Part shown: piece by piece, positions 16,694 to 26,038 of the stretch
How positions within the stretch are numbered: position 1 is the stretch's first letter
Layout: every line of letters starts with the position of its first letter
Source of the DNA: Mycolicibacter heraklionensis
GTDB lineage: Bacteria; Actinomycetota; Actinomycetes; Mycobacteriales; Mycobacteriaceae
Direction: 5' to 3'
Assembly (NCBI RefSeq): GCF_001021505.1
Contig: NZ_LDPO01000009.1
Coordinates: 1 to 64,000 of the forward strand
Length of the DNA: 64,000 bases
Translations under genes and position numbers: made by a program
The notes under the pieces: model-generated
What the model was told of the DNA's origin: nothing
Databases searched by the model: none
Seen by the model: the letters and a program-made list of their open reading frames with translations, nothing else

Positions 16694-17416
16694 ATGGCGA
16701 CGACGGCGACGCGCTGGGAGCGGCGGGTGGACGCCGGCGACTGGCACGCCGTCGCCGCCGAACTCGACGAGTGCGGCGGCGCCCTGCTGCCGCGGCTGCT
16801 GACGGTCGCCGAGGCGGCGCGGCTGCGGCGTTGCTACGACGACGACGAGCGCTTCCGCGCCACCGTCGACATGCAGCGTCATCGCTACGGCTCCGGGCAA
16901 TACCGATATTTCGCGGCACCGGCACCCGATCCCGTCGACGCGCTCAAGCGGGCGCTGTACCCGCGCCTGCTGCCGATCGCCCGGGACTGGGCTACCCGGC
17001 TGGGCCGGGACGCGCCGTGGCCCGACGACTTCGATGAGTGGCTGAGCCACTGCCACCGGGCAGGTCAGACCAAGCCGACCGCGCTGATGCTGCGCTACGG
17101 CTCTGGAGACTGGAATGCGCTGCACCGGGACCTCTACGGCGAGTTGGTGTTTCCCCTACAGGTGGTGATCAACCTCAGCGACCCGGCCACCGACTACACC
17201 GGGGGTGAGTTTCTGCTCGTCGAGCAGCGCCCGCGCGCGCAGTCGCGGGGCGTGGCCGTGCAGCTGCCGCACGGGCACGGCTATGTGTTCACCACCCGCG
17301 ACCGGCCGGTGCGCTCCACCCGCGGCTGGTCGACAGCGCCGGTGCGCCACGGCGTCTCACCGATCCGCTCGGGTCAGCGCTACACGCTGGGGCTGATCTT
17401 TCACGACGCCGCGTGA
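16694..17416 (+). CDS. 2-oxoglutarate/Fe(II)-dependent oxygenase
   Basis: This 240-aa protein has the double-stranded beta-helix signature of 2OG-Fe(II) dioxygenases. The metal ligands are H144-x-D146 (ALHRDLYG) and H219 (VRHGVSP), and R229 (RYTLGLIF) binds 2-oxoglutarate. It hydroxylates an unknown substrate; the prolyl-4-hydroxylase-like shape suggests a protein or small-molecule target. ATG 16694 is preceded by a GGAAGGA ribosome site. It is divergent from the mce operon and convergent with the methyltransferase gene. Confidence 0.85.
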   Translation: MATTATRWERRVDAGDWHAVAAELDECGGALLPRLLTVAEAARLRRCYDDDERFRATVDMQRHRYGSGQYRYFAAPAPDPVDALKRALYPRLLPIARDWATRLGRDAPWPDDFDEWLSHCHRAGQTKPTALMLRYGSGDWNALHRDLYGELVFPLQVVINLSDPATDYTGGEFLLVEQRPRAQSRGVAVQLPHGHGYVFTTRDRPVRSTRGWSTAPVRHGVSPIRSGQRYTLGLIFHDAA

Positions 17417-17424
17417 AGACGCGC

Positions 17425-18081
17425 CTACCCCGTGTGCTCGGTACGCCGCAGCAGGATCACGTTGTCGGTCAGCACTCCGGTCTGGCCGTCGGGTCCGACG
17501 GCATCGCGGTCGGCAGTTCCGATCCGCAGCAGCTCCCACTGCGCGTCATCGATGCCCAGCCCGGCCAGCACCTCGTCGGCCGTGGCGAAATGATGCTCGC
17601 GGACGTGCTCGCCGGCCCACGGCGGCGCGGCGCCGTGGTCGACGATCAACAGTCGGCCGCCCACCGCCACGGCGTCGGCCGCCCGGCGCAGCACCGGTTC
17701 GCGGTCCAGTTCCACCGGCGAGTGCAGAAACTGCGCCGACACCAAGTCGAATCGGCCGTCCGGAAAGCTGCTGGACAGGTCGTGGCGCTCAAATCGGATG
17801 CGCGCAGCCACGTCGCGCTCTTGCGCGGCGGCCCGGCCGCGTGCCAGCGCATTGGCCGAGATATCGACCGCCACCACCTGCCAGCCGTGCCCGGCCAGCC
17901 AAATGGCGTCGGCGCCCTCCCCGCAGCCCAGATCCAGTGCCCGGCCGGGAGCTAGGTCGGTGGTGATCTCGGCGAGCGCAACGTTGACCCGTCCACTCCA
18001 GACCGGATCGTCGCCTCCGTAGAACTCGTCCCAGAACTCCTGCGCGTCGCGCACTGCGTCCGTCATCGGTCGTTCGCTCAT
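17425..18081 (-). CDS. Class I SAM-dependent methyltransferase
   Basis: This 218-aa Rossmann-fold methyltransferase has motif I ALDLGCGEGADAIWLA near residues 48-63, the acidic VVAVDIS strand end at about 69-75, and motif IV FDLVSAQFLHSP. The substrate is unknown. The ATG at 18081 lies 41 bp downstream of a TTGC-N7-GCAA site identical in all but one base to one at the start of the XRE-cupin regulator gene. This suggests that regulator controls it. Confidence 0.88.
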   Translation of the reverse strand: MSERPMTDAVRDAQEFWDEFYGGDDPVWSGRVNVALAEITTDLAPGRALDLGCGEGADAIWLAGHGWQVVAVDISANALARGRAAAQERDVAARIRFERHDLSSSFPDGRFDLVSAQFLHSPVELDREPVLRRAADAVAVGGRLLIVDHGAAPPWAGEHVREHHFATADEVLAGLGIDDAQWELLRIGTADRDAVGPDGQTGVLTDNVILLRRTEHTG

Positions 18082-18122
18082 GCATCGAGCATGCGGGCTG
18101 CAACCCTAAACGGCACGCTTGT

Positions 18123-18137
18123 TTGCTATTCAGGCAA
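18123..18137. promoter_or_regulatory. Putative operator TTGCTATTCAGGCAA upstream of the methyltransferase
   Basis: TTGC and GCAA are inverted halves around seven bases. Fourteen of 15 bases match the site at 19510-19524. It lies between the YeiH-family stop and the methyltransferase start, where the methyltransferase promoter would be. Confidence 0.55.
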
Positions 18138-18156
18138 ATGACCCCGAGATCAGCCC

Positions 18157-19278
18157 TCAGGCGGCAGCCACACCCCAGCCCAACCACCGGGAGGTCACCA
18201 GCACCAGACCCAACGACACGGTGGCCACCACCACCAGGCCGATGACAGCCACCAGCAGCGGCCGCCAACCCGCCCGGGCGATCTGGCGGAAGTCGGTGGA
18301 CAGACCGACGCCGGCGAAAGTCAGCAGGAAAGCCCATCGCGACACGTTGCCCAGGCTGGTCAGCTGAGGTTTGTCCAGCCAGCCCAGTGTGGCCACCGTC
18401 GACACCACCAGAAACCCCAAGACGAATTTGGGGAACTGGTACCAGATGAAGGCCGCCTTGGCCCGGTAGCCCGATGCCACCTGCTCTGCCTGTCCGCGCG
18501 CCGCCCAGTACAGCGCAAAACCCAGGACCACGAAGCCGATCAGGGCGTTGCGGACGGATTTCACCAGCACCGCGATCTTGCCGGCCTCGTCGGAAAACAG
18601 GTAACCGGTGGCGGTCGTCTCCGCGGTGTTGTCCACGGACAGGCCTGCCCACAGTCCGAACTCGTGGTCACTCAACCCGATCAGGTGGCCCAGCGGCGGC
18701 AACACGAACAGGCCCACTGCCCCGAGCGCCAGGATGGCGGCAATCGCATAACTGACCTCGGAGTTCTTGGCGCGGATGGCACCCTTCGACGCGATGATCG
18801 CCGACACCCCGCAGATCGAGGTGCCGATGGCCAGCAAGGACCCGAGCTTTCCGGACAACCCGAAAAGGTGTGCTGCGCCAAGGATTATTGCGCCGGCAAT
18901 CGTCATGTCGAGCAGAATCTGAATCAGGCTGATACCGCCCAGTTTGGCGATATCGCCGAGCACGAATCGAGAACCCAGCGCGACGATGCCGACCTTGAGC
19001 CAGAACTCGTAGGTCAGCACGCCCGGGAGAAAGACCCGGTGCAGTCCGACGGTGTTTCTGATCACGAGCCCGATGACGATGGCCCACAGCACATATTCGA
19101 TGTCGGGCACCGTCGCGTGCAGCTGGTGGCCCAGCGCCAGCCACCACCGCTGGGCGTACTTGCCGAGCAGCCCGACGGCCAGCAGCAACGCGACGCCGGG
19201 CAGATAGTCCAGCGGGCGCCGGCTGGTGAAGACCGCGTCCGTGGCGAACTGCTCTGAATCTGGGCGCGTCGTGGTCAT
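18157..19278 (-). CDS. YeiH-family putative sulfate exporter
   Basis: This 373-aa integral membrane protein has about 10 hydrophobic segments. Family hallmarks include [35 protein letters not shown] (near 150-168) and [27 protein letters not shown]0324/PSE members are annotated as sulfate or sulfonate exporters, but direct evidence is thin. The ATG at 19278 follows the stop of a 31-aa membrane smORF by four bases, so the two are probably translated together. Confidence 0.87.
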   Translation of the reverse strand: MTTTRPDSEQFATDAVFTSRRPLDYLPGVALLLAVGLLGKYAQRWWLALGHQLHATVPDIEYVLWAIVIGLVIRNTVGLHRVFLPGVLTYEFWLKVGIVALGSRFVLGDIAKLGGISLIQILLDMTIAGAIILGAAHLFGLSGKLGSLLAIGTSICGVSAIIASKGAIRAKNSEVSYAIAAILALGAVGLFVLPPLGHLIGLSDHEFGLWAGLSVDNTAETTATGYLFSDEAGKIAVLVKSVRNALIGFVVLGFALYWAARGQAEQVASGYRAKAAFIWYQFPKFVLGFLVVSTVATLGWLDKPQLTSLGNVSRWAFLLTFAGVGLSTDFRQIARAGWRPLLVAVIGLVVVATVSLGLVLVTSRWLGWGVAAA

Positions 19279-19282
19279 TTCG

Positions 19283-19378
19283 TCACCACGGAATCTTCGG
19301 GAGCAGGTCGGCCAGGGCCAGCGCAATGAGCACACCGACCACGAGGTTCGCCCATCCGTCCACGCCCAACCACTTCAT
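19283..19378 (-). CDS. 31-aa single-TM membrane smORF upstream of the exporter gene
   Basis: The ATG at 19378 is preceded by a GAAGAGAGG-like ribosome site. The frame encodes 31 residues beginning [12 protein letters not shown], with one hydrophobic helix (about 11-26), then DLLPKIPW and a stop. The stop lies four bases before the exporter's ATG. Its place, reading direction, ribosome site and helix make it a likely accessory subunit or assembly partner of the transporter. It is too short for ordinary gene finders. Confidence 0.6.
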   Translation of the reverse strand: MKWLGVDGWANLVVGVLIALALADLLPKIPW

Positions 19379-19509
19379 CTGCGGCCTCTCTTCAGTGGTT
19401 TCGGCGTAACCGTATGACACCGCCGGTGCGCGATGACAGAGTTCAAATCACCGTCGCTGAAAAGGCGCGCCCATGCTTGCCTGCCCGCCGCCGGTCCTGG
19501 CAACCTGGA

Positions 19510-19524
19510 TTGCTATGCAGGCAA
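19510..19524. promoter_or_regulatory. Putative operator TTGCTATGCAGGCAA over the regulator start codon
   Basis: The motif is the twin of 18123-18137 and includes the ATG (19515) of the XRE-cupin gene. A further half-site (CTTGCCTGC, 19476-19484) forms an inverted repeat with GCAGGCAAG at 19517-19525. The arrangement fits autoregulation. Confidence 0.55.
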
Positions 19525-20090
19525 GCACTGACGACGGCGGTGTAGACCGGCGGGTGCGGCGTCGGCTGCGTGAGCTGCGCACCCAGCAGGGGCTGACCCT
19601 GGAGGACGTGGCGACCCGCGCGCGCATCGACGTCTCGACGTTGAGCCGGCTGGAATCGGGCAAGCGACGCCTGGCGCTGGATCACCTGCCCCGGCTGGCC
19701 GAGGCCCTGTCGGTCAGCACCGATGAGTTGCTGCGCGCCCCGCAGCACCAGGATCCGCGGGTGCGGGGCGCCTCGCACACACACCACGGCATCACCTATT
19801 GGCCGCTGACTCGGCACGGGCCGGCCGGGGGTCTGCATGCCTTCAAGATCCGGGTCGGTGTACGCCGCCGACGCCCGGCCGAGCTGCCGGTGCACGAGGG
19901 CCACGAGTGGATGTACGTGCTGTCCGGCCGGCTCCGGTTGGTGCTCGGTGACGACGATTTCCTGATCGGGCCCGGTGAAGCGGTCGAGTTCTCCACCTGG
20001 ACACCGCATTGGTTCGGCGCGGTCGACGGCCCGGCCGAGGCCATCGTGATCTTCGGAACCCACGGTGAACGCGTGCACCTGCACGATTGA
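19515..20090 (+). CDS. XRE-family regulator with C-terminal cupin
   Basis: This 191-aa protein has an N-terminal HTH_3 domain (about 15-72: LRELRTQQGLTLEDVATRARIDVSTLSRLESGKRRL) and a cupin sensor domain (about 100-185: HEGHEWMYVLSGRLRLVLGDDDFLIGPGEAVEF). Such two-domain regulators sense a small ligand and often repress themselves and a neighbour. ATG 19515 is chosen because it precedes the HTH by the usual distance. An upstream frame start at 19473 would put the operator repeats inside the coding sequence. Confidence 0.85.
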   Translation: MQASTDDGGVDRRVRRRLRELRTQQGLTLEDVATRARIDVSTLSRLESGKRRLALDHLPRLAEALSVSTDELLRAPQHQDPRVRGASHTHHGITYWPLTRHGPAGGLHAFKIRVGVRRRRPAELPVHEGHEWMYVLSGRLRLVLGDDDFLIGPGEAVEFSTWTPHWFGAVDGPAEAIVIFGTHGERVHLHD

Positions 20091-20115
20091 CGCGCGCGAT
20101 GCGCGACTACAGGGA

Positions 20116-21204
20116 CTACAGGTAGGCGGTCTGATTCACCAGGCGCACCGACGCGGGCCCGTCGCCGTAGAACTCGGCGATGCTCAGCGACGCCAAGTCC
20201 AGGTGCAGCCGGTACAAGATGGCCGGGCCGGCGTCCAGCGCCAGGCGCAGCACGGTCTTGATCGGCGTCACATGCGACACCACCAGCACGGTGCTGCCGC
20301 TGTGGTCAGCGACGATCCGGTCGCGCGCGGCCAGCACCCGCTGCTGCACGGCGTCGAAGCTCTCCCCGTCGGGGGGCTGCGTGGCGGTGTCTTTCAGCCA
20401 GCGCCGGTGCAGGTCGGGATCGCGCTCGGCGGCCTCGGCGAAGGTCAGCCCCTCCCAGGCCCCGAAGTCGGTCTCGGTCAGGTCCTCATCGACGGTGACG
20501 TCCAACCGCAGCAGCTTCGCCGCCGCCTCGGCGGTGTCGCGGCAGCGCTGCAGCGGTGAGCTGATGACCGCCGCGATACCGCCGTGCTGGGCCAGGTAGC
20601 GCGCCGCCGCATCGGCCTGCTGGCGGCCGGTGTCGGTCAGTGGCGGGTTCCCGCGTCCGGAGTAGCGGCGGTGCACCGACAGCTCGGTCTGGCCGTGCCG
20701 CAGCAACAGCAGCCGAGTCGCCGTTCCCGTCGCGCCGGTCCAGCCGGGAGCCGTAGGCGCAGGAGCCTTCTCCGCCGGCGTCGTTGCGGGCCGGTCGATT
20801 CCGGCGGCGGCGTCCATGGCCTCGTTGGCCAACCGGTCCGCGTGGGAGTTCTTCTCCCGCGGTATCCAGGTGTAGCGGACGTGGTCGAAGCCCGAGGCCA
20901 GCTCGCGCGCCTGCCGGTGCAACGGGATCAGGTCGGGATGTTTGACCTTCCACCGGCCGGCCATCTGTTCGACCACCAGCTTGGAGTCCATGAACACCGC
21001 GACCTCGGCGGCACCCAACCGGGCCGCTGCCGACAATCCCGCGACCAAGCCCCGGTATTCGGCGACGTTGTTGGTGGCAACGCCGATGGCCTCCTTGGCC
21101 TCGGCGAGCACCTCGGAGCGATCGGCGGACCACACCACCGCCCCGTAGCCGGCCGGACCCGGGTTCCCCCGCGACCCGCCGTCGGCTTCGATGATCACCT
21201 TCAT
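20116..21204 (-). CDS. Bifunctional RNase H / acid phosphatase
   Basis: This 362-aa protein has two domains. An RNase HI-like domain (1-135; IEADGGSRGNPGPAGYGAVV with the first catalytic Asp, E in NVAEYRGL, D in VFMDSKLV) is followed by a histidine phosphatase domain (about 163-362; LLLLRHGQTELSVHRRYSGR with the RHG motif). The fusion matches M. tuberculosis Rv2228c, whose RNase H domain removes RNA-DNA hybrids and whose C-terminal domain has CobC-like phosphatase activity. It is the last gene of a three-gene minus-strand run. Confidence 0.93.
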   Translation of the reverse strand: MKVIIEADGGSRGNPGPAGYGAVVWSADRSEVLAEAKEAIGVATNNVAEYRGLVAGLSAAARLGAAEVAVFMDSKLVVEQMAGRWKVKHPDLIPLHRQARELASGFDHVRYTWIPREKNSHADRLANEAMDAAAGIDRPATTPAEKAPAPTAPGWTGATGTATRLLLLRHGQTELSVHRRYSGRGNPPLTDTGRQQADAAARYLAQHGGIAAVISSPLQRCRDTAEAAAKLLRLDVTVDEDLTETDFGAWEGLTFAEAAERDPDLHRRWLKDTATQPPDGESFDAVQQRVLAARDRIVADHSGSTVLVVSHVTPIKTVLRLALDAGPAILYRLHLDLASLSIAEFYGDGPASVRLVNQTAYL

Positions 21205-21214
21205 CGGCGACGCA

Positions 21215-21949
21215 CTAACCGAAGTCCTTGACCCTCAGCAGGATCGCGTTGCACTCCGGGCAGCGCAGCACCTCCTCGGGCGCCGCTGCCGAGATCCGGG
21301 CTAGCTCACCGCGGTCGATCTCGATTCGGCAGGCGCCGCACTGACCGCCCCGCAACGGTCCCGCGCCGACCCCACCGGAAGCCCGCTGCCGCTCATAGAG
21401 CGCCAGCAGCTCGTCGTCGATCGTGGCGGCCAGCTCGTCGCGGCTGGCCGCGCGCTGCCCGCGGGTGGTCTCGATCTCGGCCAGTGCGGTGTCCACCGCC
21501 TCCTGCACCCGGGCCAAGTCGGCGGCCAGGCCTTCAAGCACGGTTGCTTCCGCGGTCGCCTGGGTCTGCAGTTGCTCGCGCTGCTCCATCAACTCCAGCA
21601 GCGAGTCCTCCAAGCTGGACTGACGCTTCTGCAGCGTCTCCAGCTCATGCTGCAGGTCGACGACCTGTTTGACGTTGGCCTGTCCCGAATCCAGCAGGGC
21701 ACGATCACGGTCTTCACGCTGGCGCACCGCGTCGATCTCCGACTCGAAACGGCCGGCTTGGGCGTCCAAGTCCTCCAAGGCCAACTCCAGCGCGGCCAGC
21801 CGGTCAGCGGCCGCGGTGTGCTCAGCCTGGATCCGCTCGCGGTCCTGCTGCTCGGGAAGATGCCCGGCGCGGTGCGCAATCCGGGCCAGCTCGGCGTCCA
21901 GCTCCAGCAACTCCAGCAGCGAACGTTGTTGAGCTACAGCAGCCTTCAT
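21215..21949 (-). CDS. Coiled-coil zinc ribbon protein (C4-type)
   Basis: This 244-aa protein has a long antiparallel coiled coil (about 5-190, rich in Leu, Glu, Gln and Arg) and a C-terminal C4 zinc ribbon with CGAC (about 204-207) and CPEC (about 231-234). It matches the Rv2229c family. Related proteins bind nucleic acid or chaperone partner enzymes; the function is not settled. It starts at ATG 21949 with a short overlap with the Nif3-like gene. Confidence 0.9.
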   Translation of the reverse strand: MKAAVAQQRSLLELLELDAELARIAHRAGHLPEQQDRERIQAEHTAAADRLAALELALEDLDAQAGRFESEIDAVRQREDRDRALLDSGQANVKQVVDLQHELETLQKRQSSLEDSLLELMEQREQLQTQATAEATVLEGLAADLARVQEAVDTALAEIETTRGQRAASRDELAATIDDELLALYERQRASGGVGAGPLRGGQCGACRIEIDRGELARISAAAPEEVLRCPECNAILLRVKDFG

Positions 21950-23079
21950 GACCGGTCTCCTTCATGCGCGAGATTCCAGGGGTCGGTGCGCAGCGTACTG
22001 ACACGCACCGGCAGCGTCGCACCGAAATGCGAGCGGAGTACGTCGGCGGCCTGCGCGCACCACGGGTATTCACTGGCCCAGTGGGCCACGTCGACCAGCG
22101 CCACCGCAGACCGCCGGGAATGCTCGTCCGCCGGATGGTGCCGCAAGTCCGCGGTGACGTAGACCTGCGCGTCGGCGGCCGCCGCGGCATCCAGCAGGGA
22201 ATCTCCCGCGCCGCCGCAGACCGCCACCCGCGAGACCGGCAAGTCGGGGTCTCCGCAGGCCCGCACCCCCCACGAGGTGGCCGGCAGGCCGGCGGCGACG
22301 CGGGCGACGAACGCGCTCAACGGCTCCGGGGTCGCCAGGCTGCCGACCCGGCCGATTCCCACCCCGGCGGGCAGCGGCTGCACCGCGAAGATGTCGAACG
22401 CCGGCTCCTCGTAGGGGTGAGCGGCCAGCAGCGCCGCGTGGATCGCCCCGCGGGCGCGCGCCGGCGCCACCACCTCGACGCGGTCCTCGGGAACGCGCTC
22501 CACCGCGCCCACCTGGCCGATCGTCGGCGTTGCACCGTCGCCGGGCAGGAACTGGCCGGTGCCCGGCACACTCCAACTGCACTGCGTGTAGTCACCGATA
22601 CGGCCCGCGCCGGCCGCGAAGACCGCGGCGCGAACCGCCTCGGCGTGCTCGGCCGGGGTGTAGATCACCCATTTGTCGGTGTCGGCGGTCGGGCCGGCCG
22701 GCTCCAGCACGGACTCCACGGTCAGCCCGAGTGCTGCCGCGAGCGCGTCGGAGACCCCGGGCGCGGCCGCGTCGGCGTTGGTGTGGGCGGTGAACAGGGC
22801 GCGACCGGTCCGGATCAGCCGGTGCACCAGCGAACCCTTGGGGGTGCTGGCCGCCACGGTGTCCACCCCGCGCAGCAGCAGCGGGTGGTGGGCCAGCAGC
22901 AGGCCGCCGTCGGGCACCTCGTCGACCACCGCCGAGGTGGCGTCCACCGCGATCGTCACCGAGCTCACCAGGTCGTCGGGGTCACCGCAGACCAGCCCGA
23001 CCGAGTCCCAGGAGTGGGCCAGCCCGGGCGGGTAGGCCGCATCCAGTACGTCAATGACGTCAGCCAGCCGCGCGGTCAC
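21946..23079 (-). CDS. Nif3-like dinuclear metal center hexameric protein
   Basis: This 377-aa member of the NIF3/DUF34 family (Rv2230c type) shows [14 protein letters not shown] near the N-terminus and the metal-ligand motif [10 protein letters not shown] (about 62-71). A typical inserted PII-like domain occupies the middle and VDVAHWASE lies near the C-terminus. It binds two metal ions; a GTP cyclohydrolase-I-like role has been proposed but the substrate is unclear. The GTG at 23079 gives the family N-terminus ([17 protein letters not shown]). Confidence 0.92.
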   Translation of the reverse strand: MTARLADVIDVLDAAYPPGLAHSWDSVGLVCGDPDDLVSSVTIAVDATSAVVDEVPDGGLLLAHHPLLLRGVDTVAASTPKGSLVHRLIRTGRALFTAHTNADAAAPGVSDALAAALGLTVESVLEPAGPTADTDKWVIYTPAEHAEAVRAAVFAAGAGRIGDYTQCSWSVPGTGQFLPGDGATPTIGQVGAVERVPEDRVEVVAPARARGAIHAALLAAHPYEEPAFDIFAVQPLPAGVGIGRVGSLATPEPLSAFVARVAAGLPATSWGVRACGDPDLPVSRVAVCGGAGDSLLDAAAAADAQVYVTADLRHHPADEHSRRSAVALVDVAHWASEYPWCAQAADVLRSHFGATLPVRVSTLRTDPWNLAHEGDRS

Positions 23080-23140
23080 ACTGCAAGACAGTAGTGCGCC
23101 ACCCGGCGAGCTCTCCGCGCACGTCGGGGACAATGGGACC

Positions 23141-23818
23141 GTGACGCGCACGAGCACCGCCGCCGCCGAATTGGTGATCTTCGACCTGGACGGCACCTTG
23201 ACCGACTCCGCGGCCGGGATCGTCGCCAGCTTCCGGCACGCGCTGGACCACATCGGCGCACCGATTCCCGAGGGTGATCTGGCTGCCCGGCTCGTCGGCC
23301 CGCCGATGCACCACACGCTGGCCGCGATGGGCCTCGGCGAGCAGACCGAAGCCGCGGTCGCCGCCTACCGTGCCGACTACACCAGCCGCGGGTGGCAGAT
23401 GAACACCATGTTCGACGGCGTCGCCGCGCTGCTGAGCGACCTGCGGGCCGCCGGGGTCCGGTTGGCCGTGGCCACCTCCAAGGTCGAGCCGACCGCGCGC
23501 AAGATCCTCGCGCATTTCGGGCTCGACGGTTATTTCGAGGTGGTTGCCGGTGCCAGTGTCGACGGCGCCCGGGCCGCCAAGTCCGACGTGGTAGCCCATG
23601 CCCTGGATCAGCTGGCGCCGCTGCCCGCGCGGGTACTGATGGTGGGCGACCGGCGTCATGATGTGGACGGTGCGGCCGCGCACGGCATCGACACGGTGCT
23701 GGTCGGTTGGGGCTACGGTCAGTCCGACTATGCGGACATCGCCGATGCCGAATTCGCCGACGGTCCCGTTGCCCACGTGCAGACCGTCACCGAACTACGG
23801 GAGGTGCTCGGTGTCTGA
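23141..23818 (+). CDS. ptkA: HAD-family hydrolase, PtkA-like
   Basis: This 225-aa haloacid dehalogenase-fold protein has motif [10 protein letters not shown] (residues about 15-23), motif II ATSKVEP and motif [15 protein letters not shown]. Its place directly before ptpA matches M. tuberculosis Rv2232 (PtkA, described as a tyrosine kinase acting on PtpA). The N-terminal disordered extension of the M. tuberculosis protein is missing here because the divergent Nif3-like gene begins just upstream. GTG 23141 is the only start giving a clean HAD N-terminus. Whether it is a kinase or a phosphoglycolate-type phosphatase cannot be decided. Confidence 0.82.
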   Translation: MTRTSTAAAELVIFDLDGTLTDSAAGIVASFRHALDHIGAPIPEGDLAARLVGPPMHHTLAAMGLGEQTEAAVAAYRADYTSRGWQMNTMFDGVAALLSDLRAAGVRLAVATSKVEPTARKILAHFGLDGYFEVVAGASVDGARAAKSDVVAHALDQLAPLPARVLMVGDRRHDVDGAAAHGIDTVLVGWGYGQSDYADIADAEFADGPVAHVQTVTELREVLGV

Positions 23819-24305
23819 CCCGATGCTGCATGTCACGTTCGTCTGCACCGGCAACATCTGCCGCTCGCCGATGGCCGAGAAGATGTTCGCCCACCAGCTC
23901 GCGCAGCGCGGACTGAGCGGCACCGTGCGGGTGACCAGCGCCGGAACCGCGGACTGGCACGTCGGCAAGGGCGCCGACGAACGCACCAACCGGGTGCTGC
24001 GCGACAACGGTTATCCGGTGGAGCATCGCGCCGCCCAGGTCGGGCCCGAGCACGAGGCCGCGGACCTGGTGGTGGCGCTGGGACGCAACCACGTCGGGCT
24101 GCTGCAGGGGCTGGGCATTCCGGCCGAGCGGATCCGGATGCTGCGGTCCTTCGACCCGCGTTCGGGTGCGGCCGTACCGGACGTCGACGATCCTTACTAC
24201 GGCGGTCATGACGATTTCGTGCGGGCCTTCACCGTCATCGCGGCTGCGCTGCCGGGACTGCATGCCTGGGTAGACGGGCAGCTGGCGTTGGGCGAGAGCG
24301 GCTGA
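23811..24305 (+). CDS. ptpA: Low-molecular-weight protein tyrosine phosphatase
   Basis: This 164-aa LMW-PTP has the catalytic P-loop VCTGNICRSPM with C12 and C17 and R18, and the C-terminal acid motif DVDDPYYGGHDDF. It dephosphorylates tyrosines; in M. tuberculosis PtpA is secreted into macrophages. The GTG start at 23811 overlaps the end of the HAD gene by 8 bp, keeping the ptkA-ptpA coupling. Length equals the family norm. Confidence 0.95.
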   Translation: MSDPMLHVTFVCTGNICRSPMAEKMFAHQLAQRGLSGTVRVTSAGTADWHVGKGADERTNRVLRDNGYPVEHRAAQVGPEHEAADLVVALGRNHVGLLQGLGIPAERIRMLRSFDPRSGAAVPDVDDPYYGGHDDFVRAFTVIAAALPGLHAWVDGQLALGESG

Positions 24306-25141
24306 TGCGACGCCTGGCCTTCCTGCTGCGCCCGAGCTGGCTGGCCCTGGCGGCGGTGGTGCTGGGCTTCGCCTACCTGTGCTTCACCGTGCTGGCGCCG
24401 TGGCAGCTGGGCAAGAACACCACCACTTCCCGGGCGAACAGCCAACTCGAACACGCACTGACCGCCGAACCCGTACCGGTGACCACGCTGCTACCGCATC
24501 AGGATTCGTCGGCGCCGGACGAGCAGTGGCGGCCGGTGACCGCCACCGGGCACTACCTGGCCGAGGCGCAGGTGCTGGTGCGACTGCGGGTCATCGACGG
24601 AGTGCCGGCGATGGAGGTCCTGACGCCGTTCGCGGTCAAAGGCGGGCCGACCGTGCTGGTGAACCGCGGCTACGTGCGTACCGACGACGGCGGCTCGCGG
24701 GTGCCGGAGATCCCTGCGCCACCGGATTCCGAGGTCACCATCACCGCGCGGTTGCGTGACTCGCAAGGCGCCATTGAAGGCAAGAACCCCTTCACCGAGA
24801 ACGGTTTTCGGCAGGTGTACTCGATCAACACCGAGCAGGTCGCGGCGACGACCGGCGTTGCACTGACCGGGTCCTATCTGCAGCTCGTCGAGGACCAGCC
24901 CGGCGGTTTGGGTGTGATCGCGCTGCCACGCCGGGATGCCGGGCCGTTCCTGTCCTACGGGATTCAGTGGATCGCATTCGGGATCCTGGCACCAATAGGT
25001 TTGGGGTACTTCGCGTTCGCCGAACTGCGGGCCCGGCGGGAGGAGCGCGCCGCGACGCAGGATCAGGCCGATGCCGACGAACCCGCGCCGCCGATGACCG
25101 TCGAGCAGAAGCTCGCCGACCGATACGGCCGGCGACGGTAG
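24305..25141 (+). CDS. SURF1-family cytochrome oxidase assembly protein
   Basis: This 278-aa SURF1 protein has two TM helices, one N-terminal (about 10-32) and one C-terminal (about 217-240). The conserved WQLGKNTTTSRANSQLEHAL follows the first and an extracytoplasmic domain contains VLVNRGYVR. It assists heme-copper oxidase assembly. The ATG overlaps the ptpA stop by one base. Confidence 0.92.
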   Translation: MRRLAFLLRPSWLALAAVVLGFAYLCFTVLAPWQLGKNTTTSRANSQLEHALTAEPVPVTTLLPHQDSSAPDEQWRPVTATGHYLAEAQVLVRLRVIDGVPAMEVLTPFAVKGGPTVLVNRGYVRTDDGGSRVPEIPAPPDSEVTITARLRDSQGAIEGKNPFTENGFRQVYSINTEQVAATTGVALTGSYLQLVEDQPGGLGVIALPRRDAGPFLSYGIQWIAFGILAPIGLGYFAFAELRARREERAATQDQADADEPAPPMTVEQKLADRYGRRR

Positions 25142-25172
25142 ACCCCCGACTGCGCTATGCCATCCTGGGGCG

Positions 25173-26036
25173 ATGGTGAACATCTCGGGTGTCGGGATCT
25201 GGAGTGCGCCGCTGCGCTACGGCGATCAGGGCGAGGCCGCCGAAGCGGCTGCCGAATTGGAAGAACTGGGCTTCGGCGCGCTGTGGATCCCGGATGTCGG
25301 TGGTCCGGTGTTCGACGCGGTGGGCAATCTGTTGGCGGCCACCCGCCGCGCGGTCATCGCCACCGGCATCCTGAACCTGTGGATGCACAGCCCGGCCGAC
25401 GTCGCGGCGTCCTACGCAGCGCTGAGTGCGGTACACGGTGATCGGTTCCTGCTCGGTATCGGTGTCAGCCATGCTCCGCTGATCGACGCCGGGGATCCCG
25501 GGCGATACCGCCGGCCGCTGCGCGCCATGAGCGAGTTTCTCGACGGACTGGACGCCGCCGATGCGCCGGTGCCGGTCGAGTCACGGGTGCTCGCGGCATT
25601 GGGCCCGAGGATGCTCGACTTGGCCGCCGCCCGTAGCGGCGGCGCCCACCCGTACCTGACCACGCCTGCGCACACTCGGTTTGCCCGCGAGCAGCTGGGC
25701 GAGGGCCCGTTGCTGCTGCCCGAGCAGACCGCCATCTTGTGCGCCAGCCGCGACGAGGCACGCGCGATCGGCACCAAGTGGCTGGGCTCCTACCTGGCAC
25801 TGCCCAACTACGCCAACAACCTGCTGCGGTCGGGATTCACCGAGGATGACATCGCCGGCGTCAGCGACCGGTTGTTCGACGCGATCATCGCCTGGGGAAC
25901 CCCGGAGGCCGTGCTCAGCCGGGTCGCCGAGCACCGGGCCGCCGGAGCAGACCACGTCTGCGTCCAGCTGCTGGATGCCGACCCGCGCGCCTTCCCGCGG
26001 GAGCAGTGGCGGCAGCTGGCCGCGGCGCTGCGCTGA
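25173..26036 (+). CDS. LLM-class F420-dependent oxidoreductase (TIGR03620-like)
   Basis: This 287-aa protein has a luciferase-like monooxygenase TIM barrel: GVGIWSAPLRYGD start, ELEELGFGALWIPDVGG, DRFLLGIGVSHAP and a C-terminal GADHVCVQLL. Mycobacterial members use coenzyme F420. The substrate is unknown. It corresponds by position to a gene between the SURF1 gene and ahpE in M. tuberculosis. It is convergent with fadD8, two bases away. Confidence 0.85.
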   Translation: MVNISGVGIWSAPLRYGDQGEAAEAAAELEELGFGALWIPDVGGPVFDAVGNLLAATRRAVIATGILNLWMHSPADVAASYAALSAVHGDRFLLGIGVSHAPLIDAGDPGRYRRPLRAMSEFLDGLDAADAPVPVESRVLAALGPRMLDLAAARSGGAHPYLTTPAHTRFAREQLGEGPLLLPEQTAILCASRDEARAIGTKWLGSYLALPNYANNLLRSGFTEDDIAGVSDRLFDAIIAWGTPEAVLSRVAEHRAAGADHVCVQLLDADPRAFPREQWRQLAAALR

Positions 26037-26038
26037 TC

